64,000 nt of DNA from Peiella sedimenti (lineage in GTDB: Bacteria > Pseudomonadota > Alphaproteobacteria > Caulobacterales > Caulobacteraceae): assembly GCF_030504955.1 (NCBI RefSeq), contig NZ_JAUKTR010000001.1:428501-492500 (forward strand), given 5' to 3'. The notes below the pieces were generated by a model that was given only the letters and a program-made list of their open reading frames with translations, had not been told where the DNA came from and ran no database searches. Below are positions 43,092 through 52,456 of the stretch, piece after piece. Made by a program: the position numbers and the translations under genes. Each line of letters begins with the position of its first letter. Positions within the stretch are counted from its first letter, which is position 1.

Positions 43092-44738
43092 ATGCGCCGC
43101 TCGACCCTGCTGCTCTCCAGCCTGTCCGCCGCCGTCCTGATCTCGGGGGCCGCCCTGGCCCAGGAGTTCCAGATCAGCGAGGCGCGCATGAACGAGGATA
43201 CGCGCATCCTCGCCTCGGACGAGTTCGAGGGACGCGGCGTCGCCACGCCCGGCGAACAGCGCACAATCGAATACATCGCCCAACAGTTCGCCGCCGCGGG
43301 CCTGCAGCCGGGCGGCGTCGACGGGACCTGGTATCAGCCGGTCACCCTGCGCCGGTTCGAGACCTCCAATGCGTCGGGCGCCCTGTCTGTGGGCGACTGG
43401 ACCCTGCCGCTGCATCAGGGCGAGGAGGCGGTCTTCTCTACCCGCCGGCCGGCCGAGCATGTGCATCTTGAGGACGCGGAACTGGTCTTCGTCGGTTACG
43501 GGATCAACGCGCCTGAGCGGGACTGGAACGACTTCAAGGGCATGGACCTGCGCGGCAAGGTGCTGGTCGTTCTGGTGAACGACGCGGACTTTGAAGAGCC
43601 CGAGCTCGACACCTTCGGGGGGCGGGCCATGACCTATTACGGGCGCTGGACCTACAAGTACGAAGAAGCCGCGCGTCAGGGCGCCGCGGGCGTCCTGATC
43701 GTGCATGAGACCGCCCCGGCCAGCTATGGCTGGAACACGGTGCGCAACTCGTGGTCCCAGCCCCAGTTCGACATCGTCCGCGCCAATCCTGAAGCCGAGC
43801 GCATTCCCCTGGAAGGTTGGATCCAGCTGGACGTCGCCCGCCAGCTGTTCCAGCGCGCGGGGCTGGACTTCGACGCCCTCAAAGCCCAGGCGCGCAGCCG
43901 CGACTTCCGTCCGGTGACGCTGGAGGGGGCGCAGCTGGACGCCATGATGGACGTCAGCACCGAAACGGTCGAGACCCGCAACGTGGTGGCGCGGCTGGAG
44001 GGTTCGACCCATCCGGAAGAGAGCATCCTCTACATGGCGCACTGGGATCACCTGGGCGTCGGGGAGCCTGACGCGGACGGGGACGCCATCTTCAACGGCG
44101 CCGTGGACAACGCCACCGGGATCGCCACCCTGCTCGAGATCGCCCGCGCCTTCGCCGCGGGCCCGCGGCCGGAACGGTCCATCGTCTTCCTGGCGCTGAC
44201 GGCCGAGGAATCGGGCCTGCTGGGCGCGGAATACTATGGAGCCAACCCGCTGTATCCGCTGGAGACGACGGTGGCGGGCATCAACATGGACGCCATGGGC
44301 GTGTGGGGGCCGACCCGCGACCTTAGCGTGATCGGCTGGGGTCAGTCGGACCTGGACCAGCGGCTGGAGCGCCTGGCGGCAAGCCAGGACCGCACCATTT
44401 CGCCCGACAGCACGCCCGAGGCCGGCTTCTTCTTCCGGTCAGATCATTTCCCCATGGCCAAGCGCGGCGTCCCGATGGCCTATGCCGGCTCTGGCGACGT
44501 GCTGGTGGAGGGTGGACGTGAAGCCGCCGCGGCCGCCAGCGCCGCCTACACGCGCGATCGCTATCATCAGGTCAATGACGAGTGGTCGCCCGACTGGAAC
44601 CTGGGCGGCATGGCGCAGGACGCCGAGCTGTTCTGGCGCATGGGGCTGGAACTGGCCAACTCGCGCGACTGGCCCCGTTGGGCGGCCACGTCGGAGTTCG
44701 GCCCGGCGAGAACGGCCAGCGACGACCGGCGCCGCTGA
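43092..44738 (+). CDS. Secreted M28-family aminopeptidase with PA domain
   Basis: A 548-residue peptidase. Signal peptide LSSLSAAVLISGAALAQ; a PA (protease-associated) domain near residues 130-260 inserted before the catalytic core; M28 zinc ligands in YMAHWDHLGVG near 315 (His, Asp), FNGAVDNATGIAT near 335 (Asp), LTAEESGLLGAEYYG near 370 (Glu-Glu) and a later His in YHQVNDEW. It releases N-terminal residues from peptides in the periplasm. I start at ATG 43092 with TTGAGG upstream; an in-frame codon seven residues earlier is possible. Confidence 0.92.
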   Translation: MRRSTLLLSSLSAAVLISGAALAQEFQISEARMNEDTRILASDEFEGRGVATPGEQRTIEYIAQQFAAAGLQPGGVDGTWYQPVTLRRFETSNASGALSVGDWTLPLHQGEEAVFSTRRPAEHVHLEDAELVFVGYGINAPERDWNDFKGMDLRGKVLVVLVNDADFEEPELDTFGGRAMTYYGRWTYKYEEAARQGAAGVLIVHETAPASYGWNTVRNSWSQPQFDIVRANPEAERIPLEGWIQLDVARQLFQRAGLDFDALKAQARSRDFRPVTLEGAQLDAMMDVSTETVETRNVVARLEGSTHPEESILYMAHWDHLGVGEPDADGDAIFNGAVDNATGIATLLEIARAFAAGPRPERSIVFLALTAEESGLLGAEYYGANPLYPLETTVAGINMDAMGVWGPTRDLSVIGWGQSDLDQRLERLAASQDRTISPDSTPEAGFFFRSDHFPMAKRGVPMAYAGSGDVLVEGGREAAAAASAAYTRDRYHQVNDEWSPDWNLGGMAQDAELFWRMGLELANSRDWPRWAATSEFGPARTASDDRRR

Positions 44739-44750
44739 CCGTTCGGAGAT

Positions 44751-44939
44751 TTACTCGTCGGCGGCCTTGCTGACGGCCGTGCCGGCAGCGGCGCCGGCGG
44801 CGGCGCCGACGGGTCCGGCCACCACGGCTCCGGCGATGGCGCCGGTGGCCGCGCGCTGTTCGGTGTTATGGCCGCATGCGGCCGCCAGCAGGGCCGTGGC
44901 GGCGAGGGCCGTGAGGGTGAGGGGACGGGAGACACGCAT
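44751..44939 (-). CDS. Small glycine-zipper lipoprotein
   Basis: A 62-residue protein starting MRVSRPLTLTALAATALLAA, with lipobox AAAC and then an Ala/Gly-rich glycine-zipper segment (TGAIAGAVVAGPVGAAAGAA). Such entericidin- or OsmB-like lipoproteins associate with the envelope. The start at 44939 has GAGGTG nine bases upstream. Function unknown. Confidence 0.75.
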   Translation of the reverse strand: MRVSRPLTLTALAATALLAAACGHNTEQRAATGAIAGAVVAGPVGAAAGAAAGTAVSKAADE

Positions 44940-45004
44940 TTTGCACCTCGGGGAGGGGTGAAGGATGCGTGTCAAACGGCTCCGCTGGAGGCGGGTTCCA
45001 GACC

Positions 45005-45454
45005 TCAGTTGGAGGTGCGCACCCGCGCGTAGGCGTCATCCACGTCTCGGCAGGCCGAGCTGAGCACGGCGCGCACCTGCGGCCTGCCGGGCGCAGCCGC
45101 CAGCTGGGCCTCGCCAAAGGCGCGGCCGCGTTCGACCGCGGGACGCACCAGCGCAGCGGCGTCTCCGCGCGAAATCCCGCGATCTTGCATCAGCTGGGCC
45201 AGAGCGGCGTTGGCCTGACGCGTGCCGTCGGCCTCGAAGGCGTCAGCTCCGGCCTGGTCGTTTTCGTAGTACCGCTCATTGGACAACGCGCCGAAGACGC
45301 CTGCGCATTCGCCGAGCATCACCCAGAAGGCCTTACCGTCGCTGTTCTCGATAAGGGCCGATCCCCCGCGCGTGGGGTGATTGTAGGTGAGGTCCTGAGC
45401 CTGGACGGAGCCGGCGAGCGCCAGAACGGCCAAAGAGCTGATGAGAAGACGCAT
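45005..45454 (-). CDS. Secreted hypothetical protein
   Basis: A 149-residue protein with signal peptide LLISSLAVLALAGSVQA and a mature part with two Cys (LGECAGVFGAL, SSACRDVDDAYARV). Helical, no recognised domain. It ends in RVRTSN. I take the start at 45454; the frame remains open further upstream opposite the start of the cell wall hydrolase gene but without signal-like sequence. Confidence 0.6.
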   Translation of the reverse strand: MRLLISSLAVLALAGSVQAQDLTYNHPTRGGSALIENSDGKAFWVMLGECAGVFGALSNERYYENDQAGADAFEADGTRQANAALAQLMQDRGISRGDAAALVRPAVERGRAFGEAQLAAAPGRPQVRAVLSSACRDVDDAYARVRTSN

Positions 45455-45595
45455 GACAGAAAGTTCCTGCAGGAAGCCCCAGGGACGTTGTGCCGCGTAG
45501 AACGGGCTGCGCAAGGGAGAATCGGCGCCCGGCGACGATTCCCGCGGCGGCCCGACTGCGCGCCGTTCAACCCACTGATTCCAGCGACGGACGAC

Positions 45596-46930
45596 ATGGG
45601 CCTGTGCCGACAAGGGGTGCGAGCGGCGGCCGCCGACGTTGCGAATCGGCCCCATTGGCGCCACATTGTTCGCCATAACGGCCAGCCTTCCGGCAGCGCA
45701 GATGCGCCGGAACTCGACCAGAGCCTTCTTCCTCCGCTCTGGAACCGACGTTTGGGGGCGCATCCTGCCCTCGCCGCAGAGGACGATCTCGTTTTGACTT
45801 CCCCCACGCTCACGCGGTCGCGCGCGCGCGCCCTGGTTGGCGCCTCGGCCTTCGGGTCGCTGGTCGGACTGGCTATCGGCTGCGCTTATCTGGGCGGCGC
45901 CGTCGCCCGCGCGACCTCCGTGCGCGAGCAAGCCGCACGCATCGAGCAGGTCATGTCCCAGGGGGGCGGCGACCAGGCTCTGACCCAGGCGGTGGGCGGT
46001 CTGGACTCCAGCGCCCTCGCCATCGCGCGCCGGCACGATCCCTATACGGTGGCGGGCGCGGCTGAACGCGACCGTCAGGCCGCCCTGATCGCGGCCCGGC
46101 TGGAGAGACGAGGATCACCCTCCCAGAGCCAGGCCGCGGGCCTTCGTCCCATTCCAATTTCGGCCGCCCCAGCCTTCAGAATGCAGGGCGCGCTGGACGC
46201 CTCTCGCGATCTCGAGTGCCTGACCCAGGCCGTCTATTACGAAGCGCGGGGTGAAGGCGCGTCGGGCATGCAGGCCGTGGCCCAGGTCATTCTAAATCGT
46301 GTCCGCCACCCGGCCTTCCCGCGCACCGTCTGCGGCGTCGTCTACCAGGGCTCGGGCCGCCGCACCGGCTGTCAGTTCAGCTTCACCTGCGACGGGTCCA
46401 TGCGGGGCCGCGTACAGCCCGCAGCGTGGAGCCGCGCACGCCAGGTCGCCAGTAGGGCTCTGTCGGGGGCGGTTTACGCCCAGGTGGGCAACGCCACCCA
46501 TTTCCACACCACGGCGGTGTCTCCCGCTTGGCGCCACCAGCTGGTGCGCGTGAACCAGGTGGGCGCCCACGTCTTCTACCGCTTCGGCGGCGGACGCCGT
46601 TCGGGCGGCAGCTATCTCTATCAGCCGGACCTGTCCGCGCCGCAACAGCCGCGCACCCTGCAGGCGGGGCTGGACGGCGGTGTGGTCCAGGCCGCGTCGG
46701 AGCGAGTGGCCTACACCATCCTCCACGGCGCTGCAGAGGCCGTGAACGCGGCCCAAGGCCAAACCTCCAGCCAGGCCCCGAGCCAGGGCGAGGGCGCGCC
46801 GGCGGCCCAGCCGCAGCAGGCTCAGGCCGCGCCGGCGCCGTCCGTCACGCAGCCGCGCCCTGCCGCGCCCACCGTCACGCCCGCCTCCACCCAGGCTTCG
46901 CCGGCGCGCGCCGAGGCCCAGCCTGCCTGA
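45596..46930 (+). CDS. SleB-like cell wall hydrolase
   Basis: A single-pass membrane protein whose core is a Hydrolase_2 (SleB/CwlJ) domain: LECLTQAVYYEARGEGASGM followed by QAVAQVILNRVRHPAFPRTV, then CQFSFTCDG, with the catalytic Glu in YYEARGE. One membrane span (LVGASAFGSLVGLAIGCAYL) precedes it; the C-terminal tail is Ala/Pro/Gln-rich. It likely cleaves peptidoglycan or remodels the wall. The start is uncertain: the frame is open far upstream opposite another gene; ATG at 45596 is the first plausible start after it, without a strong ribosome-binding site. Confidence 0.75.
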   Translation: MGLCRQGVRAAAADVANRPHWRHIVRHNGQPSGSADAPELDQSLLPPLWNRRLGAHPALAAEDDLVLTSPTLTRSRARALVGASAFGSLVGLAIGCAYLGGAVARATSVREQAARIEQVMSQGGGDQALTQAVGGLDSSALAIARRHDPYTVAGAAERDRQAALIAARLERRGSPSQSQAAGLRPIPISAAPAFRMQGALDASRDLECLTQAVYYEARGEGASGMQAVAQVILNRVRHPAFPRTVCGVVYQGSGRRTGCQFSFTCDGSMRGRVQPAAWSRARQVASRALSGAVYAQVGNATHFHTTAVSPAWRHQLVRVNQVGAHVFYRFGGGRRSGGSYLYQPDLSAPQQPRTLQAGLDGGVVQAASERVAYTILHGAAEAVNAAQGQTSSQAPSQGEGAPAAQPQQAQAAPAPSVTQPRPAAPTVTPASTQASPARAEAQPA

Positions 46931-46936
46931 GGCTGG

Positions 46937-47146
46937 TCAGCGGTCCTGGGTCCGCCGCTGCGGCGTCAGGTTCTGACTGATGTTGCCGAAGCGGCCCTGC
47001 TGGTCCTTGTTGACGTCTGCATCGCCCGGCTGGCCCGACTGGGCGTTGATCTTCAGGTCGCGGCGGTCCTGATCCTCGCCTGACACATCGACCTGCTTCT
47101 CGCCGAAGGATTGCTGTTCGGGGGGAATGGGCGGGGCCTTGGACAT
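46937..47146 (-). CDS. Small conserved polar protein of Caulobacterales type
   Basis: A 69-residue protein MSKAPPIPPEQQSFGEKQVD with a hydrophilic, low-complexity make-up (many Gln, Asp, Arg) and RFGNISQNLTPQRRTQDR at the end. I recall similar short proteins from this order, without function. The start at 47146 has AAGGAG seven to eight bases upstream, a very good site. Probably intrinsically disordered. Confidence 0.7.
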   Translation of the reverse strand: MSKAPPIPPEQQSFGEKQVDVSGEDQDRRDLKINAQSGQPGDADVNKDQQGRFGNISQNLTPQRRTQDR

Positions 47147-47263
47147 GGGACGCTCCTTTCGTGGGCTCGGAAAGGCAACACCGGGGACGGCCTCGGGTTC
47201 CGGCGCATGGCTTGCAGCCTTCGGTCCCGGACGTCCCAGAGTGGGGCGGCCCAGGAGCCCGCC

Positions 47264-48430
47264 ATGTCGAACCCCGCACCGCCGCTCGCCCCGACCTCCG
47301 CGCGAGGCCAGGGACTGGATGCGTTGCGGTTCGTCGCGGCGGCCTTCGTGGTGCTTTACCATCTGGGGCCGACAGCGCCCGTTCCGCTGTCCCAGATCTG
47401 GCCGGTCATGGATCGCGGCTGGTTGGCCACCAACTTCTTTCTGCTGCTGTCCGGCTATGTGCTGGGCCGGGCCTATGGGCCGAGGCTGGACGGTCAGCCC
47501 GTACGACCCTGGCGCTTCGTCTCGAAGCGCCTGCAGCGGATATGGCCGGCCCAGGCCGCAGTGCTGGCGGGCCTGCTGGCGCTGGTCCTTGCGGCGGCCC
47601 TGATCGGCCAGGCGCCCGATCACCCCGAGCGGTTCACGGCGCTGGGGTTCGTCTCGCAACTGACCTTGACCCAGGCCTGGGGCTTCGGCGGCGAGGGCTG
47701 GAACGAGCCCAGCTGGACCCTGTCGGCGCTGCTGGTCTGTTATCTGGCCTTTCCACTGCTCTGGCGCGTCAGCCGCCGCCTGAGCGGAGGCCTGTCGGCC
47801 GCCCTGCTGGCCCCGCTGATGATCGGCGCCGCCGCCGCGCTCAGCGTCGGCCTTCTCGATCATTCCCTTTACGACCTGCCCTCGGGGATGGGTGTGCTGC
47901 GCGCCCTGCCTCTGTTCGCGGCGGGGGTGCTGACCGCTCGCTTCGCCGAAGGTCTGAGGCTGAGCCGCGCGTCCGCCTTCGCCCTGGCGGTGACCGGGCT
48001 GGGAAGCGCAGCGGTTCTTCAGGCGACGCCGGACAGCGAGGGCGCCGCCCTGGCCAGCATGGGGGCCATCCTGCTCGGCGTGGTCGGGCTGGACCTGTTC
48101 CGCTTCAGGCCCAGCCTTGGTCTCCGCCGGGCGGCCGACCTGTCGTTCGCCCTGTTCATCACCCATACCCTGACGGGCGCGGTGTGGAGTTCGCTGACCG
48201 AACAGCTGCCCGATTCGCTGTCTGAGAGCCCTGTCATGGCATGGAGCCTGTGGGCGGCGGGCCTGCCCCTGGCCCTGGCGGCGGCCTGGCTGTTCGACCG
48301 GGTTTTCGACCAGCCGGTGCAGCGCTGGCTCAGCGAGCGAAGGCCCCCGGAGAGCCGGGCCTGGATCGCCCGTCTCCGCGCGCGCAGGACCGCTCAGACG
48401 CCGTCCGACACCCCCTGGCCGGCGGCCTGA
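47264..48430 (+). CDS. Acyltransferase family 3 membrane protein
   Basis: The 388-residue protein has about ten membrane helices and the acyltransferase 3 opening GLDALRFVAAAFVVLYHLG (catalytic His) with FFLLLSGYVLGRAYG. Such enzymes O-acylate surface polysaccharide or lipid A. Acceptor unknown. I choose ATG at 47264, preceded by AGGAG; in-frame sequence upstream overlaps the divergent small gene and lacks a signal. Confidence 0.85.
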   Translation: MSNPAPPLAPTSARGQGLDALRFVAAAFVVLYHLGPTAPVPLSQIWPVMDRGWLATNFFLLLSGYVLGRAYGPRLDGQPVRPWRFVSKRLQRIWPAQAAVLAGLLALVLAAALIGQAPDHPERFTALGFVSQLTLTQAWGFGGEGWNEPSWTLSALLVCYLAFPLLWRVSRRLSGGLSAALLAPLMIGAAAALSVGLLDHSLYDLPSGMGVLRALPLFAAGVLTARFAEGLRLSRASAFALAVTGLGSAAVLQATPDSEGAALASMGAILLGVVGLDLFRFRPSLGLRRAADLSFALFITHTLTGAVWSSLTEQLPDSLSESPVMAWSLWAAGLPLALAAAWLFDRVFDQPVQRWLSERRPPESRAWIARLRARRTAQTPSDTPWPAA

Positions 48431-48651
48431 ACCGCCGCATCTGGGCGCGGTCGCGAACTGTTCTCAACGCTGGACCTTTGCGGCCATTGCGGCTATGGCG
48501 AGCGCGCGCATCGCGCCGTCGACCTGGGCCGCCAGAAGCCTGGGCGCGCGCCGCCGGTCCCTCCGTGTAAGGACCAGGCCGCAACTGCCCGCAGTGTGAC
48601 CTGGGCCTTGCAAAGGCCCGCACGACCGGATGCCTGGGAAGGCCTCCGGCG
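48431..48651 (+). other. pckG leader region with a palindrome
   Basis: The 221-base gap before pckG has a palindrome GGGCCTT-GCA-AAGGCCC (48603-48619) and the GC-rich stretch expected here. No terminator with a T tract after the acyltransferase gene is visible. The palindrome may be a regulator site or a hairpin in the 5' leader. Confidence 0.35.
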
Positions 48652-50535
48652 ATGAGCGTTTTCCAGGAGAGCGTCTTGAGCGACCAAGCTTCCATTCCCG
48701 GCCTTCGCCCCGCCCCGACCCGCCACGCGCGCCTGATCGCCTGGGTCGAGGACATGGCCGCCCTGACCAAGCCCGCGGCGGTGCATTGGTGCGACGGCTC
48801 GGAAGCCGAGTTCCAGAAACTGGCCGACCTGATGGTCGAGCAGGGCACGCTGAAGCGCCTGAACCCTGAGAAGCGCCCGAACTCCTTCTACGCCGCCTCG
48901 GACCCCAAGGACGTGGCCCGGGTCGAGAGCCGCACCTTCATCTGCACGCCCGACAAGGCCGACGCCGGCCCGACCAACAACTGGGCTGAGCCCGGCGAGA
49001 TGCGCGAGCGCCTGAACGGCCTGTTCGACGGCTGCATGAAGGGCCGGACCATGTATGTGGTGCCCTTCTGCATGGGCCCGGTGGGCTCGGAAATCAGCGC
49101 GCTGGGCGTCGAGATCACCGACAGTCCCTATGTGGCGGCCTCCATGCGCACCATGACCCGCATGGGCAAGGCGGCGCTGGACGCCCTGGGCGAGGACGGC
49201 TTCTTCGTGCCGGCCATGCACACCCTGGGCGCGCCGCTGGAGCCGGGCCAGAAGGACGTGCCGTGGCCCTGCAACGAGGAGAAGTGGATCGTCCACTTCC
49301 CCGAAAGCCGCGAGATCTGGTCGTACGGCTCGGGCTATGGCGGCAACGCCCTGCTGGGCAAGAAGTGCTACGCCCTGCGCATCGCCTCGATCATGGCCCG
49401 CGATGAGGGCTGGCTGGCCGAGCACATGCTGATCCTGAAGCTGACCTCGCCGCAGAACGAGGTCCACTACGTGGCCGCCGCCTTCCCGAGCGCCTGCGGC
49501 AAGACCAACCTGGCCATGCTGCAGCCGACGCTGGAGGGCTGGAAGGCCGAGACGGTGGGCGACGACATCGCCTGGATGCGCTTCGGCCAGGACGGTCGCC
49601 TCTACGCCATCAACCCGGAGGCCGGGTTCTTCGGCGTGGCGCCGGGAACCAGCCGCAACACCAACAAGAACGCGCTGGAGACCCTGCGCGAGAACACCAT
49701 CTTCACGAACGTCGCCCTGACTGAGGACGGCGACGTGTGGTGGGAAGGCCTGTCCAAGGAGCCCCCGGCGAACCTGACCAACTGGAAGGGTCAGCCGCAC
49801 GATCCGGCCTCGGGCGAACCGGCCGCCCACCCGAACGCGCGCTTCGCCGCGCCGGCGGGCCAGTGCCCGACCATCGCGGACGAGTGGGAAGATCCCAAGG
49901 GCGTGCCGATCAGCGCCATCCTGTTCGGCGGGCGCCGCGCCAGCGCCGTGCCGCTGGCCACCGAGGCCTTCGACTGGGAGCATGGCGTGTTCCTGGGCTC
50001 GACCGTGGCCTCGGAGGGCACCGCCGCCGCCGAGAACAAGGTGGGCGAGCTGCGCCGCGATCCCTTCGCCATGCTGCCCTTCTGCGGGTACAACATGGCC
50101 GACTACTTCGGTCACTGGCTGAAGATCGGCGCCCAGGCCCCCGACGCCGCCAAGCTGCCGCGCATGTACTTCGTCAACTGGTTCCGCAAGGACGAGACCG
50201 GCAGGTTCGTGTGGCCGGGCTTCGGCGAGAACGCTCGCGTGCTGAAGTGGATCGTGGAGCGGCTGGAAGGCCGCGCCGAGGCCGAGGACACGCCCATCGG
50301 CCGCGTTCCGACGCGGGAGGCGCTGGATCTGGATGGCCTCGAGCTGACGGAAGCCAACCTCGACACCCTGCTGGACGTGGACGTGGACGTCTGGGCCGAA
50401 GAGGCCGCTCTGATTCCGGCCTTCTACGAGAAGTTCGGCGAGCGCCTGCCCCAGGCCCTGTGGGCCCAGCACGCGGCCCTGACCAAGCGGCTTGAGCAGG
50501 CTCAGGGCCAGCCCCTGATGGCCGCCCAGGCCTGA
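48652..50535 (+). CDS. pckG: Phosphoenolpyruvate carboxykinase (GTP)
   Basis: A 627-residue GTP-dependent PEPCK. The GTP P-loop is [12 protein letters not shown] near residue 283, preceded by [20 protein letters not shown]; a conserved Asp pair in [26 protein letters not shown], and [14 protein letters not shown] follow. It converts oxaloacetate to phosphoenolpyruvate in gluconeogenesis. The ATG at 48652 has GGAAGG about ten bases upstream. A TTG at 48676 has AGGAG six bases upstream and would give a 619-residue protein; it could be the true start. Confidence 0.95.
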   Translation: MSVFQESVLSDQASIPGLRPAPTRHARLIAWVEDMAALTKPAAVHWCDGSEAEFQKLADLMVEQGTLKRLNPEKRPNSFYAASDPKDVARVESRTFICTPDKADAGPTNNWAEPGEMRERLNGLFDGCMKGRTMYVVPFCMGPVGSEISALGVEITDSPYVAASMRTMTRMGKAALDALGEDGFFVPAMHTLGAPLEPGQKDVPWPCNEEKWIVHFPESREIWSYGSGYGGNALLGKKCYALRIASIMARDEGWLAEHMLILKLTSPQNEVHYVAAAFPSACGKTNLAMLQPTLEGWKAETVGDDIAWMRFGQDGRLYAINPEAGFFGVAPGTSRNTNKNALETLRENTIFTNVALTEDGDVWWEGLSKEPPANLTNWKGQPHDPASGEPAAHPNARFAAPAGQCPTIADEWEDPKGVPISAILFGGRRASAVPLATEAFDWEHGVFLGSTVASEGTAAAENKVGELRRDPFAMLPFCGYNMADYFGHWLKIGAQAPDAAKLPRMYFVNWFRKDETGRFVWPGFGENARVLKWIVERLEGRAEAEDTPIGRVPTREALDLDGLELTEANLDTLLDVDVDVWAEEAALIPAFYEKFGERLPQALWAQHAALTKRLEQAQGQPLMAAQA

Positions 50536-50539
50536 TCCC

Positions 50540-51562
50540 ATGAGCGGCTCCGCCGGGCTCGCCGCCGACGTGGCGGTGGTGGGCGCCGGCGCGCTTGGCG
50601 CCGCGACCGCCGCTGAGCTGGCGGCCATGGGCGCGCGGGTGCTGCTGATCGACCGGCCCGGTTCGCCCAACGCCTCATCGGTGGCCGCGGGGATGCTTGC
50701 GCCTGCCTTCGAGAGCGTGCTCGAGGAGGCGACCCCGGAACGGGCGGCCCTGCTGAAGGGCGCGCGCGACCTGTGGCCGGAACTGGCGGCGCGCACCGGC
50801 GTGGAACTGATCCGTGACGGCGCAGCCTGGGCGGGTCCGGAACCCCGCAAGATGGCCGAGCGGCTGCGGACCTTGGGCTTCAAGGCTCGGCTGAAGGACG
50901 GCAAGGCCTTCACCTCCGATGACTGGCGGCTGGTTCCCTCGCAGGCCCTGGCGGCTTTGATCGATGCGCCCGGCGTGCGCTATCGCCGAGCCCAGGTTGA
51001 AGGACTGGAGCGCTCCGGCGATGGGTGGGAACTGGCCTGCGCCGACGGCGAGCCCTCACGGGCCGCACGCGTGGTGGTCGCCACGGGCGTTCACAAGACG
51101 ATGGAGGGGCCGCGGGCGCTGAAACGCACCCTGGCGCGAGTGTCGCTGATCAAGGGACAGATCGCGAGGGTCCGCGTGACCCCGCCGCCCTGCGTCCTTA
51201 GGGGCGAGGGGGTCTATGTCGTCCCTGACGGAACCGGCGTGCTGGTGGGCGCCACCATGGAGCCGGGCCAGCGTGATCTGTTGGTGGACGAGCGTGTGAT
51301 CACCGAGTTGATCCGTAGGGCGTCGGTCCTGTGGCCGCCCCTGGCCACCGCGCGGGCCCAGTGGGCGCGGGCGGGCGTACGCGGGGCGACGCCGGACGGC
51401 CTGCCCCTGGCGGGTGAGATCGAGGACGGATTGTTCGCCGCGCTGGCGCCCCGCCGCAACGGCTGGCTGCTGGCGGCCATGATCGCCAGGATCACGACCG
51501 CCAGCCTGTCAGGGCGAAAGCCCGACGAAGACGCCCTTCGCTTCAGCCCGAGCCGCTTCTAG
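50540..51562 (+). CDS. FAD-dependent oxidoreductase, ThiO/DadA-like
   Basis: A 340-residue DAO-family flavoprotein: Rossmann motif [20 protein letters not shown] at the N-terminus, then [15 protein letters not shown] near residue 50 (typical of glycine oxidase ThiO), and [15 protein letters not shown] near 290. ThiO makes the iminoacetate for thiamine; no thi genes lie nearby, so substrate remains open (a D-amino acid is the alternative). It follows pckG by four bases. Its stop shares CTAG with tonB. Confidence 0.85.
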   Translation: MSGSAGLAADVAVVGAGALGAATAAELAAMGARVLLIDRPGSPNASSVAAGMLAPAFESVLEEATPERAALLKGARDLWPELAARTGVELIRDGAAWAGPEPRKMAERLRTLGFKARLKDGKAFTSDDWRLVPSQALAALIDAPGVRYRRAQVEGLERSGDGWELACADGEPSRAARVVVATGVHKTMEGPRALKRTLARVSLIKGQIARVRVTPPPCVLRGEGVYVVPDGTGVLVGATMEPGQRDLLVDERVITELIRRASVLWPPLATARAQWARAGVRGATPDGLPLAGEIEDGLFAALAPRRNGWLLAAMIARITTASLSGRKPDEDALRFSPSRF

Positions 51563-52302
51563 CCTTCGCCGGCGTTGAAACGGATAGGGATGGTCACCGC
51601 CGCCCCTTCGACCGCGACGCCGTCGACCGTGCGCGGACTCATGCGGAAGTAGCGCGACAGCTGCACCGCCGCCCGACCGAAGCCATAGCCTTGCGGCGTT
51701 TCCTCCGTCACCGAACAGCCTGTGACTGAGCCCGTCGCCGTCACCGTGCAGCGCAGGGTCGCCGCGCCGGCGACGCCGTTGTCGATGGCCCGGGCGGGAT
51801 AGTGCCGCTCCATCTGCCGCGCCGAGGGCTGCTGGATCCAACGCGGATTGGTGATGACCCCCGGGGACGCCGCCGGGCCGCTGCTCGTGGCCGTGGTGCT
51901 GGTCGCGGTCCCGCCAGGCGTCTCGGCCGGCGTGGTGGAGATCACCGGCCCGGTGTCGGTCGGTCCTGTCGTTTCCACCGGCGGGAACGGCGCTGTGGGC
52001 GTGTCGACAGGGATCGGCCTGTCGGGGTTGTGAATCGGCGTCGGCGCCCGGGGGGTCTCCGGCAGAGGTTGAGGTTTCGGCGCCAGCCTGATCATGGTGA
52101 TCGGCGGCATCTCGGGGCCCGTTTGGGCGATAGGTTCATCCAGTTGAAAACGCTGGTGGTAGAGGGCCAGGCCCCCGGCCACGTGCAGGCCCACCGACAC
52201 GCCGATGGCGATCCACGCTCCGCGCGAAAGCCGCCGTCTGGGGCCGCCGCCGTATTCGATAGGGGAGACAATGCCGGGTCCCCCGGCGACTTTCATCATC
52301 AT
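51559..52302 (-). CDS. TonB-family protein
   Basis: The 247-residue protein has a cytoplasmic N-terminus, one membrane span ([20 protein letters not shown], with the conserved His), a long Pro/Thr-rich periplasmic linker, and a C-terminal TonB domain: [20 protein letters not shown] and [13 protein letters not shown]. It energises outer-membrane transport through ExbBD. No exbB/D is adjacent. AGGAAGG lies before the MMM start. Confidence 0.88.
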   Translation of the reverse strand: MMMKVAGGPGIVSPIEYGGGPRRRLSRGAWIAIGVSVGLHVAGGLALYHQRFQLDEPIAQTGPEMPPITMIRLAPKPQPLPETPRAPTPIHNPDRPIPVDTPTAPFPPVETTGPTDTGPVISTTPAETPGGTATSTTATSSGPAASPGVITNPRWIQQPSARQMERHYPARAIDNGVAGAATLRCTVTATGSVTGCSVTEETPQGYGFGRAAVQLSRYFRMSPRTVDGVAVEGAAVTIPIRFNAGEG

Positions 52303-52456
52303 TGGCCGCGCCTTCCTCTATTGCCCGCGACCTTTGCGGTCGTCGGTTCAGGCCCGACCCCAGCTTCCCTAGGGGCAATGGTGGCGCTCGCCTTGGGGCG
52401 GAATTCGGGCGACCGGCTTCAGGGGTCGTTAACCATGTTCCCGGACCTTCCGGCCC

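Noticed and set aside
44969..45595. A long N-terminal extension of the SleB-like hydrolase
   Set aside because: This stretch is the antisense of the secreted-protein gene at 45005-45454 and has no domain.
48493..50913. An 806-residue open frame opposite pckG
   Set aside because: pckG is unambiguous on the plus strand; the opposing frame is a high-GC mirror of it.
52403..52417. A sigma-54-like TGGC...TTG upstream of the SLT gene
   Set aside because: The invariant -12 GC is replaced by GG, so it does not qualify.
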